From Psoroptes ovis (Eukaryota > Arthropoda > Arachnida > Sarcoptiformes > Psoroptidae), in the NCBI GenBank assembly GCA_002943765.1, contig PQWQ01000040.1, positions 186,001 through 250,000 on the forward strand: 64,000 nucleotides of DNA. Direction: 5' to 3'. Below, in pieces: positions 12,847-26,827 of the stretch (the stretch's first letter is position 1; every line of letters begins with the position of its first letter). A program made the position numbers and the translations under genes. The notes beneath the pieces were generated by a model that saw only the letters and a list, made by a program, of their open reading frames with translations, was not told where the DNA came from and ran no database searches.

Positions 12847-13355
12847 GTAAGTGTTTGTTTGTTTTTCATATTGTTATTATCATTGTTATTATCTGAATTT
12901 TCTTCTCGAAAAAAATTCAAATCTTTGAATTAAAATTCAATGGAATTCAATTCGTATTCGTATTCGTTTTTATTTTTGAGGCCTAATAAAAACGAATACG
13001 AAAAAGAATATTCTCAAATTCGATTCCAGAATTTTTTTTTGTTTTTCGCTTTGTTTTCCATTTAAAAAAACATCATACGAATTTAGCCGTCATTTGTTTT
13101 GTTGTTGTTCGTTGTCGTTTGTTGTTTGTCGCTATTTGTTAACACATTTAACAAACAAAATATAAATAAATAAATAAATAAAAATAGATAAGAAATGACA
13201 CTGAAATTTTTTTTTTTTTTTGCTTTCCCTCCATCCCTCTCGCTGGCTCTTTCAACATCATTTATATTGTTTGTGTGTCATTTATTTATTTATTCGTTTA
13301 TTTATTCCTATTATTTAGTTCAAATAACAAAAGGCCAGAAAAAAAAATTTTCTAT

Positions 13356-13435
13356 CAAGTTGTCCGAAATGTTCTGGCCGATTAATCAATAAAGTTGCCT
13401 GATGAAAATTGGCCAGAACTTTTCGGACAACCTAT
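13356..13435 (-). mobile_element. Family A mini inverted-repeat element (MITE)
   Basis: Family A elements are about 80-86 bp. One end is like TTAGGTTGTCCGAAAAGTTC and the other its inverse complement. The centre reads GGCCGATTTTCAT, GCAACTCT and GATTAAGCCGAATG, and TA-rich flanks are usual. The ends resemble mariner-type terminal repeats. This copy is inverted relative to most others. Confidence 0.75.
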
Positions 13436-14295
13436 TTATAATAATAACAATAGAAAATAAGCTAAAAAACAGCGAGAATTGAATCGAATCGAATCGAATC
13501 GAAATGAATCTATTTATATTTTGTACTATTTTTCTTGATCATAATTCTTATATAATTCATTTTTTTATCTGACTCCTCTCTTCCATTCTCTGTGTGTGCA
13601 CCAGTGTGTGTGAGCAGAGTTCAATAAATTTTTCCCTAAAATTTCTGTATTAAATGTGTGTGTTTCACACAATAACAATAATAAGACCAAACAAAAGTCA
13701 CAAATAAATAAATAAAATATACGACAATTATATAACAAACAAACAAGCAAACAAATAGCCAAAACAAGCAAGCAGTCAAATGGCAAATAATAATAATAAA
13801 ATTTCACACTTGAATTCAGATATTTTGACTTTTTTTCCCATCCATTCATTCATTTGAAATTGATTTGAAAAATTTTTGACAAATTTTTTTTCATTTCATT
13901 TTTTCAAAGCCAACATCTGCTGACTGCTTCACAAGCTTTTCTATAAGCTGGTAAAAAATATACAGAGAAATGTGACTTAAATTTTTAAATATTTTCATTT
14001 CAAAACTTATAAAATTCATTTAATTTCATTCATTCACCATTGAAATTTTATTTAAAAAAAATTTCAATTTTTTTTCTTATGAAAACAAAATAACTCCGTT
14101 AAAATATATATAAATTCATGATATGCACTCATACACACATAGATTCAATGTGTATAATCAATAATCAATCATATAAAAGTGCAAAGAAAAAATATGCTTG
14201 AATAATTCATATTTTATTGTTTGGGTAAAATAGTAGGAGAAATGGAAATAATAATACCAGAAAAAATCATTTACATATTTACCCATTCATACATA

Positions 14296-14375
14296 TTAAG
14301 TTGTCCGAAAAGTTCTGACCGATTTTCATGTGGCAACTCTATTGATTAAGCTGAATTAACTTTTCGGACAACCAA
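14296..14375 (+). mobile_element. Family A MITE
   Basis: Ends TTAAGTTGTCCGAAAAGTTC and CTTTTCGGACAACCAAA enclose the family core with GATTTTCATGTGGCAACTCT. It has a TA-rich flank. Confidence 0.8.
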
Positions 14376-14739
14376 ATATTTCCCCATAAATTAATGCATT
14401 CATTGATATATTCACTTTCCAATCAGTGAATAAGAAACAAAACAAAACGAAAAGAAAAAATCAAATTAAGTAAATTTTCTCCTGATTTGGCTCCCGTGTG
14501 TATTTATAAATCAATGCAGAAACACAGAGACAATGTTATTTGCATTGGTGTCTGTGTCTGTATTTGTATATTTTAAATTCAAATTTAAATAAGAAAAAAT
14601 ATGTGTGTGTGTGAAAACAAATGAATTAACATTTATTTATTCATTCATTCCCATTCATTTCAATTTCCATTTATTCGATTGAATAAATGACAATAAATGA
14701 GATGCTAAATGAATGAATTTATGAATATATTTTTTTATA

Positions 14740-14822
14740 TTAAGTTGTCCGTAAAGTTCTGGCCGATTTTCATGTAGCAACTCTCAATTGATTAATCGGC
14801 AAGAACTTTTTGGACAACCTAA
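14740..14822 (+). mobile_element. Family A MITE
   Basis: The ends TTAAGTTGTCCGTAAAGTTC and CTTTTTGGACAACCTAA flank the core GGCCGATTTTCATGTAGCAA. A few substitutions lie in the stem. Confidence 0.8.
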
Positions 14823-15187
14823 TATATTTTCTATGATATTCATAAATGATAATAATCATTTTCATTTATATTTTGATTATTATTATCATCGATTGATAAT
14901 AATCATAATCAACATACATTTAGAGTAGTAATGCATATGCAATCATCATCATCATATCACACTGTATAAAAATAATATTTGAATAATTCAACATTCAATC
15001 AAAATGATGATTTTCACTGATTGTTTTGATTCTTTAATTCGAATCATATCTAGGAATATGAATGTGTGTCTGTGCCTGTCTGCACAATCATTGATATTTA
15101 AATGGTAAATGAGTATGAATCAGAATCAGAATAAATGTGAATAAATGAGAATCTATGCGAATGCGAAATGCAAAATACGCAAATATA

Positions 15188-15269
15188 TTAGGTTGTTCGA
15201 AAAGTTCATTCCGCTTAATCGAATAGAGTTGCCAGATGAAAATCGGCCAAAACTTTCCGAACAACCTAA
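15188..15269 (-). mobile_element. Family A MITE
   Basis: This is an inverted copy: TTAGGTTGTTCGAAAAGTTC at the left, the core read in reverse (CCGCTTAATCGAATAGAGTT), and CCGAACAACCTAA at the right. It is flanked by TATA. Confidence 0.8.
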
Positions 15270-15403
15270 TATATGTGAATTTACTTAGAAAAAGTAATGA
15301 GAAAATAGTGAAATAAGAATAATAATCATAATCATAAATAAAAATCAAAATGCAATTGTGTGAATTTCTTTAAGATTTCAATTCTATGTTGCACTTGTTA
15401 GAA

Positions 15404-15560
15404 TTATTCATCAAAATTTATATAAGAAACTGTCTTTACTAGCGAATTGTATTGAAAATGCCCGAGCGAAACTCGGGCAAAGCTGAATGCGAGCAAAAAA
15501 GCCTGAACGTTACCATCACGTTCAGAGCAGGTTTCGTGCAATAAGAAATATTTTTTTTTC
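15404..15560 (-). repeat. Dispersed GC-hairpin repeat, copy 2
   Basis: This copy holds the hairpin GCCCGAGCGAAACTCGGGC at 15460-15478 (7-bp stem, 5-base loop). Read on the minus strand, the following CGGGCATTTTCAATACAATT and AAAGACAG match the plus-strand copy at 21373 (CGGGCATTTTCAGTTGTTCA, AAAGACAG). A second small inverted repeat, AACGTTACCATCACGTT, lies beside it. Boundaries are approximate. Confidence 0.5.
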
Positions 15561-18500
15561 TTATTTTGAAAAAAAAAATTCTCACGAATTGGGAAAAACA
15601 AATAATTCCCAATACGAACATTTTAAATGATAAGAAAAAAAATAGAAATAAATAAATAAATGAAAGATAATAATAATAATAAGAATAAAAACGATAATAA
15701 TAATAACAATAAATTTTCTTTGATAGATAAAGGTTTGTTTATTTCAATAAAAATAAATATCATTATTATTACTATCAGCATCAATTTAAGAAATATTCAT
15801 AGATTTTCAATTTGAAAATCTATTTTTTTTCAAAAAAGAAAAAAATGAATTTTTATATAAAAATAACCAATCATTTAACATAAAAATCACGTATCATTTT
15901 TATAATTTCATTTTATTTTATTTTTATTGTTGTTTATATTAAATAAATGAATGAATGAATGAATGAGTGAATGACATGTATATGAATGATCAGTTTAAAT
16001 TATGATCATTGTCGTTATATCATCGATTCATATACGACGATCATGATTCCTTGTCATCATTTGGCTGATTTTAGGGGCGATTTCGAATGATTATCGGTGA
16101 CTTTCACGGCCCTAGCCTGGTAAACGATAATTTTGCATGAACAATTTATGAATGAATGAATCAATGGACTGTCCAGCAACTCGTTTTGCTGCTTTATCAA
16201 ATACACATTTGAAGATATGAAGCCAAAATCGACACCAAACACAAGGCAACAATCGATTTTTTATGCAAAATTTTTCTCGGAAATTTTCCCCATTGAAATT
16301 CTATTCATTCATTGAATTATTATTATTATTATTACTGGGTAATCAAACATATACACCAATGTTATCAAAATAATAAATGAAATAGGATAAGAATTGAAAA
16401 GGAGTCGAAAAGAAAGAAAGAAAGAAAATTTACCGTAAGTTTTTCAAGAGAAGAAACGAAACGAAAAAAAAATCTTTTTTTCTTACAAAAACTTTCTTTT
16501 GACTTTTTCCCGAAAACTTCCCCCCCCCGCCAAAAGCAGAATCCCTAATTCTGAATCTAAAACTAAGGTCTCTGCACCTGCCCCCATTTCTCACCAACTT
16601 CTCCCCTTTATACTACCCCCACCTTCCTGAGTTTATTTATCACAACCAAAGGAAAACTTTTCATCATCAATTTCAACAATTTTTGTTGAAATCAATTCAC
16701 AATCCATTATATTCAAGGATTGTCTCAATAGTAATAATAATAATAATAATAATCAAAATCTACGGAGAAAAACTTTTCGGAAAAACTTTTTCATATTCCA
16801 TTATTTGTAGTGTTTGTATTATTTGTATTTGTATTATTATCAATATCAATACACACATCATCAGCACACTCACCTTGTACCTTTTTTCAATTGTAATTTC
16901 ATTTTAGAGTTTTGAAAAATTGAATTTTATAAAAATTCAATTTTTCAAAGAATAAATTTAAAATAAAGTCAAATATGAGAATACATGGAAAGCATTGATT
17001 GATTGATTGATTGAGATTTATGAGCGAAGTAAATAAATAAATAAGTAAATAAATAAAATGAATCAATGAATATCGAAATAAATTCGAAATGAAATCAAAA
17101 CGACAGGATCATTTTTTTTCATAAAAAAAGCTTCAAAAGTCAATGACTGAGCGTGTTTGAATGCACCAAAAATCACTTACAAATAACGCCTGATACAAAT
17201 AACACTGAGCATTGATAACATTGATAGACTCCGGTAGATAATAGGTAAATTGTATTACTCAGTAGATTCGAGCATCATTCAAATGAATTGAATATTCATT
17301 CGATTCATTTGCTTGTTTATTCTATGAATGAGAGTAAAGGAGGGAAATTTTTCCGTAATATTTCTCCATCATTTTCTTCTCATTCATTCATTCGATTCAT
17401 TTACTCATTTATTCATATTCTTGCTCAATTCTCGTTCATCATCATCATCATCAGTAGCAGCGATTATTTAAGGAATAATTCTTATCAAATTCACGCAAAG
17501 AAAATGAGGAGAAAAATTTTTCCATTCAATTTCATTGTTGATTCAACAATGAAATTGAATGAATCATAAAAAAATATTCAGCCAAAAATTTAAATTATCA
17601 AAAACATCATAGAATATTATTTCTTTGGCAAGTGAAAATTAGGCAAACATTTCACTGATGACTGTAGGCAGGGTAAATGTGCGGTTCGTCGTTATCATTG
17701 TTTTGCTAGCCGCTTAGCTGCCTTGTTTCGGCCAGGGCCAATGCATCTCTTCCAATGAACAAGTCTCGATGAATTGGTCTCGGTGCATATCAATGTCTAT
17801 GCCTATCTCTCTCTCTCTCGATGTGAATATTCATATTCAGTGATTTTTATCAGCGTAAAATGTAAATTCAATTTAATGAAGAATTTCAATGGAAATTGAA
17901 ATTGAATTGAAAATTTTTTTTTCAATTCATTTAATCATAAAATAATGATGATGATGATGATTATGATAGGAGATAATAATGAAAATCAATTTTTACTGCG
18001 AATAGTTTCAAGTAGCTATTTGAAGAAAATATCCTAAATGAATGATGATTATTATTCGAATTGAATAAGAAAAAAAAATGTGTGAAATCTATGAATTTTA
18101 AAAAATGATCAAAAAATGATATGATGAAATTTCCCATAAGATTTTCATTGAAATACTTTTGAATTTCATGATCATTATCACAGCCATTCAATCATATTGC
18201 TACACACAACACACATACAATTCTCAGGGTGTTGTAATGTGAAGACTCTTCGATTCTTCAAGATTCTTCTGATTCAGTGTAACCCTTTCTTTCTCCATTC
18301 TTAGGTGAATGGCCATCAAATTTCATTGTTCATAAAAATTCATGAAATTCATCATCATTTCAAATCTCTATGGGTGAAATATAGGAAAATCACATTGAAT
18401 AGGATCATCACTGAATTTTGGAAATTTTCGATCTGAAAATTTTGATTTAAGAATTCAAACGAATGAATCTCACTGAATATCATTGACACATTTTGAGTGA

Positions 18501-19473
18501 AATCAGAATCAAAATCAAATCGAATCCAATCAAACAGAATGCATGCACACACACCAACCAACACAAAACACATATGATCACATTTGCATTCGTGAGATTT
18601 TGAGTGAAATTTGTGAAATCTGCTTTTATTCGTTTTCTCGTTTTGTTTTTTCGAGGAAATTTCCTCGAAAAAAAACTTCAAAACGACAAAACTTTTTTGG
18701 GAAATTTTTCTTCGTAAATTTTTCAATACAAATTCACATATGAATATATGAGAGTGGCGCAGCAGAAGACAGACACAGACAAACAAATGTATCAATTTTA
18801 AATAATTCATTTTTTTCAGCCAAACAGAAACTTTTTCGGAAATTTTTCTGCGAAAAAAAAAATAAAAAGATTTAAAGTTTTTTTTTTGAGACGAATTTCG
18901 GGAAATTTTCTCTGGGAAATTTTCCAGGGAAATTCAAAATTCAAATTCTAGCAATGAATTTCAATGGAAAACAAAAAAAAAAAAAAAAAGAATTTCTGGA
19001 AACATTTCTAAAGAATCGAAAATAAAAATAAAAAAAAATTTAAAATTCATTGAATTTTCATGACTAAAAAATACAAATGGAATGTGGCGTTATGATTCTA
19101 TAATCACATCATATGAGTAATTCATTCATTCATTCATTGAATGAATTTAAAATTCATAGATTTGAATTTGAAATTTTTTGAGATGAATTTAAAATGATTT
19201 GATATGAATATGAATAAATGAATAACGGAAAATAATAAGATTTACCAGGTAAAAACTTTTCTTTTTCCCAGAAAAATTTCTCGGGATTTTTCATTGCTTC
19301 TTTTCACTCAGAAATTCTTAGAAAAATTTTTTTTATTGGGCCCTGTTTCTATAATCTCATTTCTCTTTCTGGTCTCTCCAATTGACACAGATTCACGGCG
19401 AATTTTACGGATATTTCCTCACGCCAATCATCATCATCATCATCAATCATTTTTGAAATCATCACCTTTAAGA

Positions 19474-22400
19474 ATGAAATCATCATCATCGTTTTTAATT
19501 ATGAATTTTAAATATTTAAAAATATTTTTATGGTTATTAATGATGATGATCATAATTATTTGTTTAATAATGAATGATTTTTGTATGATAAATATTGTTG
19601 AATCGATTGCGGTGAATCAATCATTATCATCATCATTATCATTAATATCGTCACCGTTATTGCCATTATCGCCGCAAGCATTATCAATGAAAAAATATTC
19701 AACAAAAAATGGTGATCTAATCAATGATAATCCGAATAATAATCAAAATAATCATCCGAATAAACAATCATCATCATCATCAATGATAATTGATAAATAT
19801 TTTTCAATCAAACCGACCGATGTATATGTGATTGAAGGTGATAATACTGAATTAAAGTGCCAAATTAATTCAAATATTGATAATTATGGTCCAGTACAAT
19901 GGTCTAAAGATGGTTTTTTGCTTGGTAAGTTGTTGCATTTGTTCATAATTTAATATCTGGATCTTTCATATCGATATTTAAACTGGAAAATTTTTGAAAT
20001 CATTCACCCATTTAATGATATATGAATCGATAATTGATAATTTCTTAAATAATTTCGATTATTATCTAAGTAATATAAGAATTGTGTGCAATCGAAGCGT
20101 AAAATGAAGCTTTAAATTCCCTTGAAAATTGAAAAATTGAATTATTTCTCTATGAAATTCTGACAATTTAAATTAGGCATCAAAGGGTTAATATTTAAAT
20201 AAAAATAGACACAAATAATCGATTATAATCGACAATCAATAATAATTAATCGAACAAACATTCAATTATCAAACATTTCAATCGATTAGTACATGATTAT
20301 TATTATTATCATTATTATTATTGACATAAATAATTTTCAATTTTGAAAAAATTAATTAACATCAAAATTATTCAATAATAATTAATTTCAAACGAAATTA
20401 TATGTAATCATCATTGCCATTACATTCATAGATGATAATTAAATTTGACATCGAACAAATAACCGAACAAAAACAAATAAACAAACCATAAATTCATCCC
20501 AAATGACATAACCCTTTAATTACTACTGAAAAAGCTGCTAAACTATTGGGGAAAAATTCCAGGGGAAATTTCCCCAAGAAAATTTCCTGTAAATTTATGT
20601 ATTTTGACTGAAATTCACAGGAAATTTTCCGAGTGTAAAATTCCAATTATCAATTGATTGACTTTGAAAATAAAATGATTAACTAAATGAATGAATGAAA
20701 TGAGATGATAATTACGACCATACAAATTAACCAACCAACCAAACAAACAAACAAAACAGTTTACCATTTACAACAATTAATGTAAATGAAATTATTCGAT
20801 TCGAATCGAACATATTTTTTGAATCGAAAATATATTATTCAATGTATTTTGACTAATTCTCTGTGTGTGTGTTCGAATTATTCGATTGATAATCACTCAG
20901 ATATAATTGACAGAAAATAAGCAAATATTAGGCAAGTCTGAAAAGTTCTGGCCGATTTTCATGTTAGCAACTCTATTGATTAATCGGCAAAAACTTTTCG
21001 GACAACCCGGATATTTTACCCGAAAAAACGAATTATTTTTAATTATTTGTTTGTATTTTCTTCTTACGAACAGTACGAATTCGAACGAGAATAATTTTCG
21101 GGTAAAAGTTTATTAGATTGACTTTTACCATAAATACATTTGCTAAAGCATTCATTCATTCGTATTGATAAAATTATTATTATAATCATCATTACACGCT
21201 ACACACAACAAATACAAACTATTTTCTACGATAAAAATGTGTATGTGATTCGAATACATAATTAATTTTTTCATCTAATTTTATCATTTTGAAGCTAATA
21301 ATTCATTCAAAGCCTTTGACAGGCGATGACCGAACATTTTCGTCATTCGAATCGCTGCTTGCAACCTGCTCATCCCGAGTGTCGGACGGGCATTTTCAGT
21401 TGTTCACATTGAACCAAAGACAGCTTTGATGCAGAAATTTCTGGCTGATCAAGCGACCGCTTGGACTACAAACTGATGAAAATTGATAATATTCCGGTTA
21501 TATTTATTTATTCGTTTATTAAATATTCTAGAAGAAAAAATTCGAAATATATTACATTATATAAATTATTCTATATTGACAGATACTTGCTAACATTGAA
21601 CAATGTGAGTGCAAATATGTACATACATATCGACAAACAAACATTAATTACGATAATAATAATCAATTTGATCAATTTGTATTAATTACACGTGCCTAAG
21701 TGTATTAATAGCGCCCTCTACGGCCACCATTCAAGGGGCTGATAACAATATGAGAAACGATTGTTTGACCCATTTTTGCATTTTCTTAGGCGAAATTTTA
21801 TCCGAAGAAATTTCCCGGAAAATTTTAAGAAATTTTTTCCCAAGAAATTTCCAAAAAAACTCATTTCGAAAATTATTTCATTTTCTTTGTTTTTCATTTT
21901 CACAATTTTTCTTAAAATGACAATGATTTATGTATTTTGATTCTGTGTGTGTATGATGATGTTGTCTACACAAACAATGATCGTAGATAGAGTAACAAAC
22001 AACCAAGAATGAGGATGAGGAGGAGGAGGAGTGAGAGAGCGAATTAGAAATTTAATTTCAAAAAAATTAAATTTCTGGAAATTTTCTCAAATTTTTTTTT
22101 TTTTTTTTTTTTGAAAAATTTCCAGAAATCATAGACCCCGAAAAAATGTCTAAGACGATTGTTTGTTGTCGCTGGTGTGTTCATGTGTGTTCATTGTATT
22201 CTTAAGGGCAAGGATTTCATAAGTATTTGTAAGCTATGATAGGGGTAGTTAGTGTGTGTGTGTGTGCGGGTAAGGGCTCATGGATGCTTGATCCGAAAAT
22301 AATTAAAAAAAAAATTTCCCAGAATTTTTTTTTTTTTTTTTTTTTTTTGATAAAATGAATCAAAAATTTACAAGAAATTTTACCCCCATTGAATTTTACC

Positions 22401-25400
22401 CAAGAAAGAATTTTTCTTAAGAAATTCAATAATGATAATAACACACACAATGATATAATAATAATAACAAGCAAACAAATAACAAAATGATTTATGAGCT
22501 TTCACATATTGAAAAACAGAGAATAACATTACAGTGTATGTGTAATAACAATGTGTTTATTGTATTCGATTATTTTCTTCGAACCGAAAAATCCTTTCAA
22601 AGCGGTCCAACAGTCGAAATCTTTGGCCTGAAATCACCATCAAAGCTGTCGGCCTTCCATTGAAAAGCAATGGCCGAAGCCCGTCTCAGACTCGGGCTTG
22701 GCAGAGTGAAAGCAATTAAACTACGACGAAAATATACGATCATTGACTGTCGAAGGGTTTTCAAAGGAGAAAATTTTTCCGAAAATTAAAAATTTTTTTG
22801 AAAAAAAAATTTTCAAAAATTATTTTCCAAGAAATTTTCTTCCCGGGAAAATTTTCTCCCGAAAAAAAACCATATTCATCTATGGGCAAATGTGTGTGTG
22901 TGTCCACAACAGAATATTTCTTGCTAAAAGTCCATTGACTAATTTGTCTCCAAAGCATTCACTGATGATGATGATTATCATCATTGAAGAATGTCAATGG
23001 AATGTTTACGTAACAACATGTCGATACACATACACACATTGAATCATGTTTGTGTCGGTGTAATGTTATGGTGTTTGTGCATTGAATATGTGAACAGCTC
23101 TCCTCTATTTCTCTCTGTGTTTCAACCGACAGTAATGATGATCATATAATAATAATGACATTATCATTATGATGATTATGATGATGATGATGATCATCAT
23201 CATAATTTTAAATTATTGAAACTAATGAAATTTTATTTCATTTTATTACACTGAGAATAAAAAAAAAGTGGGCGTAAAACAATGTTTTTTTCTCGGGTAT
23301 TACTTTATTTGTACGGAAATTGTATTATAACTTTATATATGAATGATCCAATGCAAAAAAAAGATACAAAAATTCGTTTATCGAATGTTTTTTGTTTGTT
23401 ACATTTTTTAAATTTTTCAAATTTTTTCTCCTCTCTCACCCCCTTATCATACGCCGCCCCACCAACACATTTCTCCACCGCCCCACCACCTTATTTCACC
23501 ACCACCGCCCTCCCACTCAATCCCGAAACTAGGATTCGAAGCCATCATACCGGGCCATAATAATCGATATACAATGTTTGTAAATCAAACAACACGAACA
23601 TATAATTTACAAATAAACAATGTTCAATTGGAAGATGAAGCTGAATATGAATGTCAAACAACTGGTACAAGTGCCTTATCGACAATGTCTACATCATCAG
23701 CCGTATCAGCATCATCATCATCTTCCAACATTGTCTTATCTTCTTCAAATAATCATCAACAACACCGACAGCAACAGCCAACAACAAACAAACAACCGAT
23801 TCGTGCTGCAGCCAATTTGCATCTTATCAGTGAGTATTGTTTGAATTTTCTCGGGAAATTTCCCGAGAAAATTTTTCGCAAAAAATTTTCGATTATTTAT
23901 TTTTACTTACTCGTGTATGCACTAAGGGTAATTTCTTACCGAAAGATTTCCCAAAGAATTCTTCGGGAAATTTCATCAAAAATCGTGACTGAAATTAATA
24001 TTTCATTCATATTTTTCGAATTCGATTTGTTTGTTTGGGAAATTTTCCCGAAAAAAAATCAAATCATAAGTGTAATAATAACATCACTTGTTAGCATTAT
24101 TATTATTAAGTAAGAATATATATTTGTTTGATCTTCTAATTTTACGAGAGATGGAAAAAAAAAAAGAAAATTTCCGGGAAATTTACTTTGGAAATTTTCA
24201 AATTAAAATTTCCTGGTGGAATTCTGCCACGGCCCGAGTCAGAATCGGGCATCGTTCAGATTATCAATGTGACCAGCTGTCAGCTGTGATGCAGAAATTT
24301 TCAACCGAAAAGAAAATACATTTCGCACCAAATTATTTGGTCAAGTAATGGTGGTGGTGATGATTATTAAAGATTATAAATAGACTAAAGTACACACAAA
24401 TATATGAAAAATATTAGGTTGTCCCATAAGTTCTGGCCGTTTTTCGAATGAAAAAAAAATTTAATAAACAGCAAGAACTTATGGGACAACCTAATATAAT
24501 TTTTTCATTAATTGTTATGTAAATATAAATGACAGCACAGTAGCATCATTATATGATATTTGTGAATGGGACCAATGCAAAAAAAATCTCAAATTTCCGT
24601 TATTTTCCTCTCATTATTCCCATCATTATCACTTAGGCCATTTTCTTAGGCTTTAGAGCAGTTAATAAATTAAAGTAAATATTGGGTTGTCCCATAAGTT
24701 TTTGCCGTTATTCGAATTGAAAAAATCTAAAAAAACGGCAAGAACTTATGGGACAACCCAATAATAACAATAATTACTTATCATATTTTTATGACTATTC
24801 AAATGATTATTTAATACATTTTGTTTCATTTTTCATTTGGGTAAATATGAATCTTAATAAGAAATACTGAAATGAAAAACTCTGAATTTTCTTATTTCGG
24901 AAACATTTCACTCAAACAAACCAAAATTCTTTAAGATTCTTCAAGATTCTTCCAAGATTTTCTCATAGTTCACGCCAAGTTCACACTATGTGCAAGCAGT
25001 ATATACAATTTGAGACTCACAAATTTTTGTGAGCCAAAAATTTGATGAAGCCGCCAAGCTGCACAGAAACAAACAGAAAAGTACTTTGCAATTGTTAAAA
25101 CACACTGAAAACAAGGAGAAAATCAGCTCAAATTATCATCATTTGACAGAATAGAATTCGATGGACACAAAATAGTCCCGAGAATATTTTCTTCTCGTAG
25201 AAGACATTTCTCTTTCACATTCGATGATGGCCATAATGCCAGAGAGAGCCAGAGACAAAGATGGCAGAATGAATTGTTTTCGGGTCCGAATTTGTTCGTT
25301 GTTCGTATCAAGGTTGTCCGAAAAGTTTTGACCGATTAATCACCATAAAGTTGCCATATGAAAATTGGCCAAAACTTTTCGGACGACTTATGATGATGAT

Positions 25401-26769
25401 GATGATGATCAATTAAAATCATTTGAATGGAAAATGTCCATTGTTTTTTTGTTGCAACAAAAAAAACAAAAACAATACAACAACACAGCACAATGTAATG
25501 ATAAATGGTCATGGAAATTGTTTTCGATTGTGTAAGAAGAAATAGAAAAAATTCTTCTTGTTTATTCTTTGTCTTAGATATCAAAGAAATGAAATTTTCA
25601 GTTGTCACATAACAATCGGTGCTGCTGTTGCCGTTTGTTTTGTATTGGGTTGTCCCATAAGTTTTTGCCGTTTTTTTCAAATAAATAAATTTAAAAAACG
25701 GCAAAAACTTATGGGACAACCCCCCCAATAGTTTCAAAATATGACAAAATGAATTTGATTCATTTTTTTTTTGGTCGTCGTCGTCGATGGAATCTCAGGA
25801 TTATTTTTCGTTTTGTTGTTTTTCTGGGTGCTTATTTAATTTGTACACAATTTTGTTACAATTTCTATTAGGTTGTCCGAAAAGTTCTTGCCGATTTTCC
25901 AAAATTTTCTACGATATAATCGACAAAAACTTTCCGGACAACCTAATACATTAGTTGTTGTAATGCATCGAAAATGTGCCGAAATTTTTGACAGTAATAA
26001 TTTGTTGTTGTTGTTGTTGTTGATGATTATTGAAAATAATAATGATGATGAACGAACAATGTTGTTGATTTTGATGATAAAATTCTTTTTTCGAAGATTT
26101 TGAGGAGAGAAAATTTCCGGAAAAATTAGCGAGAAAAAATATTTCCGGAAAAATTTAAAAAAAAAAATTTTCAAAACGTTCGAATTCGAAAATTTTGGAA
26201 AAAAAAATTTTGAAAAATTTCACGATTTTACATCGAAATTAAATGATCAAAATTCAGACTAGAAAATATAAAATATATCATTGAAAAACATATGTTACGT
26301 TTCAATAAAAAATAAAAATGAAATTTTTCAAAACAATAATCATCGATGTGTTTTTTGGTGTGAAAAATTAAATTTTGTGTTCATTGAATGAATGAATGAA
26401 TGAATTGAAATAATAATAATAAAAAATTATTACCGTCCATTTATTTATTATTATTATTATTGTTATGATCACTGGTCACATATCATTGAAATGAAATGAA
26501 ACAAGAATATGAATGGTCTAATTTGCACAGAATTTTTGGCAAGAATTTGAAAATTTAAGAATTTCACAGAATTTCAAAGAATTAACAAAATTTATGCGTT
26601 TTTCTGTGTCGTTTTACGCTTTAATTCTGACTCTGCCTCTCTCTATGTCTGGCTTTCTGGCCATTTTCAATCGGATCATTGTCAAACACTGATTCATGGT
26701 TTGATTTCAAATAATAAAAATTAAATCTAATGAAACATGAACCAATAAATATAAATACAAGCAAACAGT

Positions 26770-26827
<58 letters not shown>

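Larger units (their letters stand above)
12847..19473. other. Non-coding region upstream of the receptor start
   Basis: No gene is supported here. The stretch holds four family A mini elements, one GC-hairpin repeat, a poly-C/pyrimidine-rich block at about 16510-16630 and many simple repeats. If the 12420 exon is real, most of this is intron 1. The acceptor at 19390 is followed by 83 bases of exon before the ATG at 19474. Confidence 0.45.
19925..23532 (+). other. Intron 1 of the Ig receptor
   Basis: This is a 3.6-kb intron between donor GTAAGT at 19925 and acceptor CTAG at 23531-23532. It contains one family A element, two GC-hairpin repeats, long poly-T tracts at about 22090 and 22325, and many GGAAATTTTCC-like palindromes. 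No separate gene was seen. Confidence 0.75.

Noticed and set aside
15404..15621. Two minus-strand frames of 60-65 codons
   Set aside because: They overlap each other and the GC-hairpin repeat, and neither has a family pattern.
18355..18810. 151-codon minus-strand frame
   Set aside because: Phe/Ser/His-rich without domains or conserved blocks; length is possible by chance in stop-poor AT tracts of this strand.
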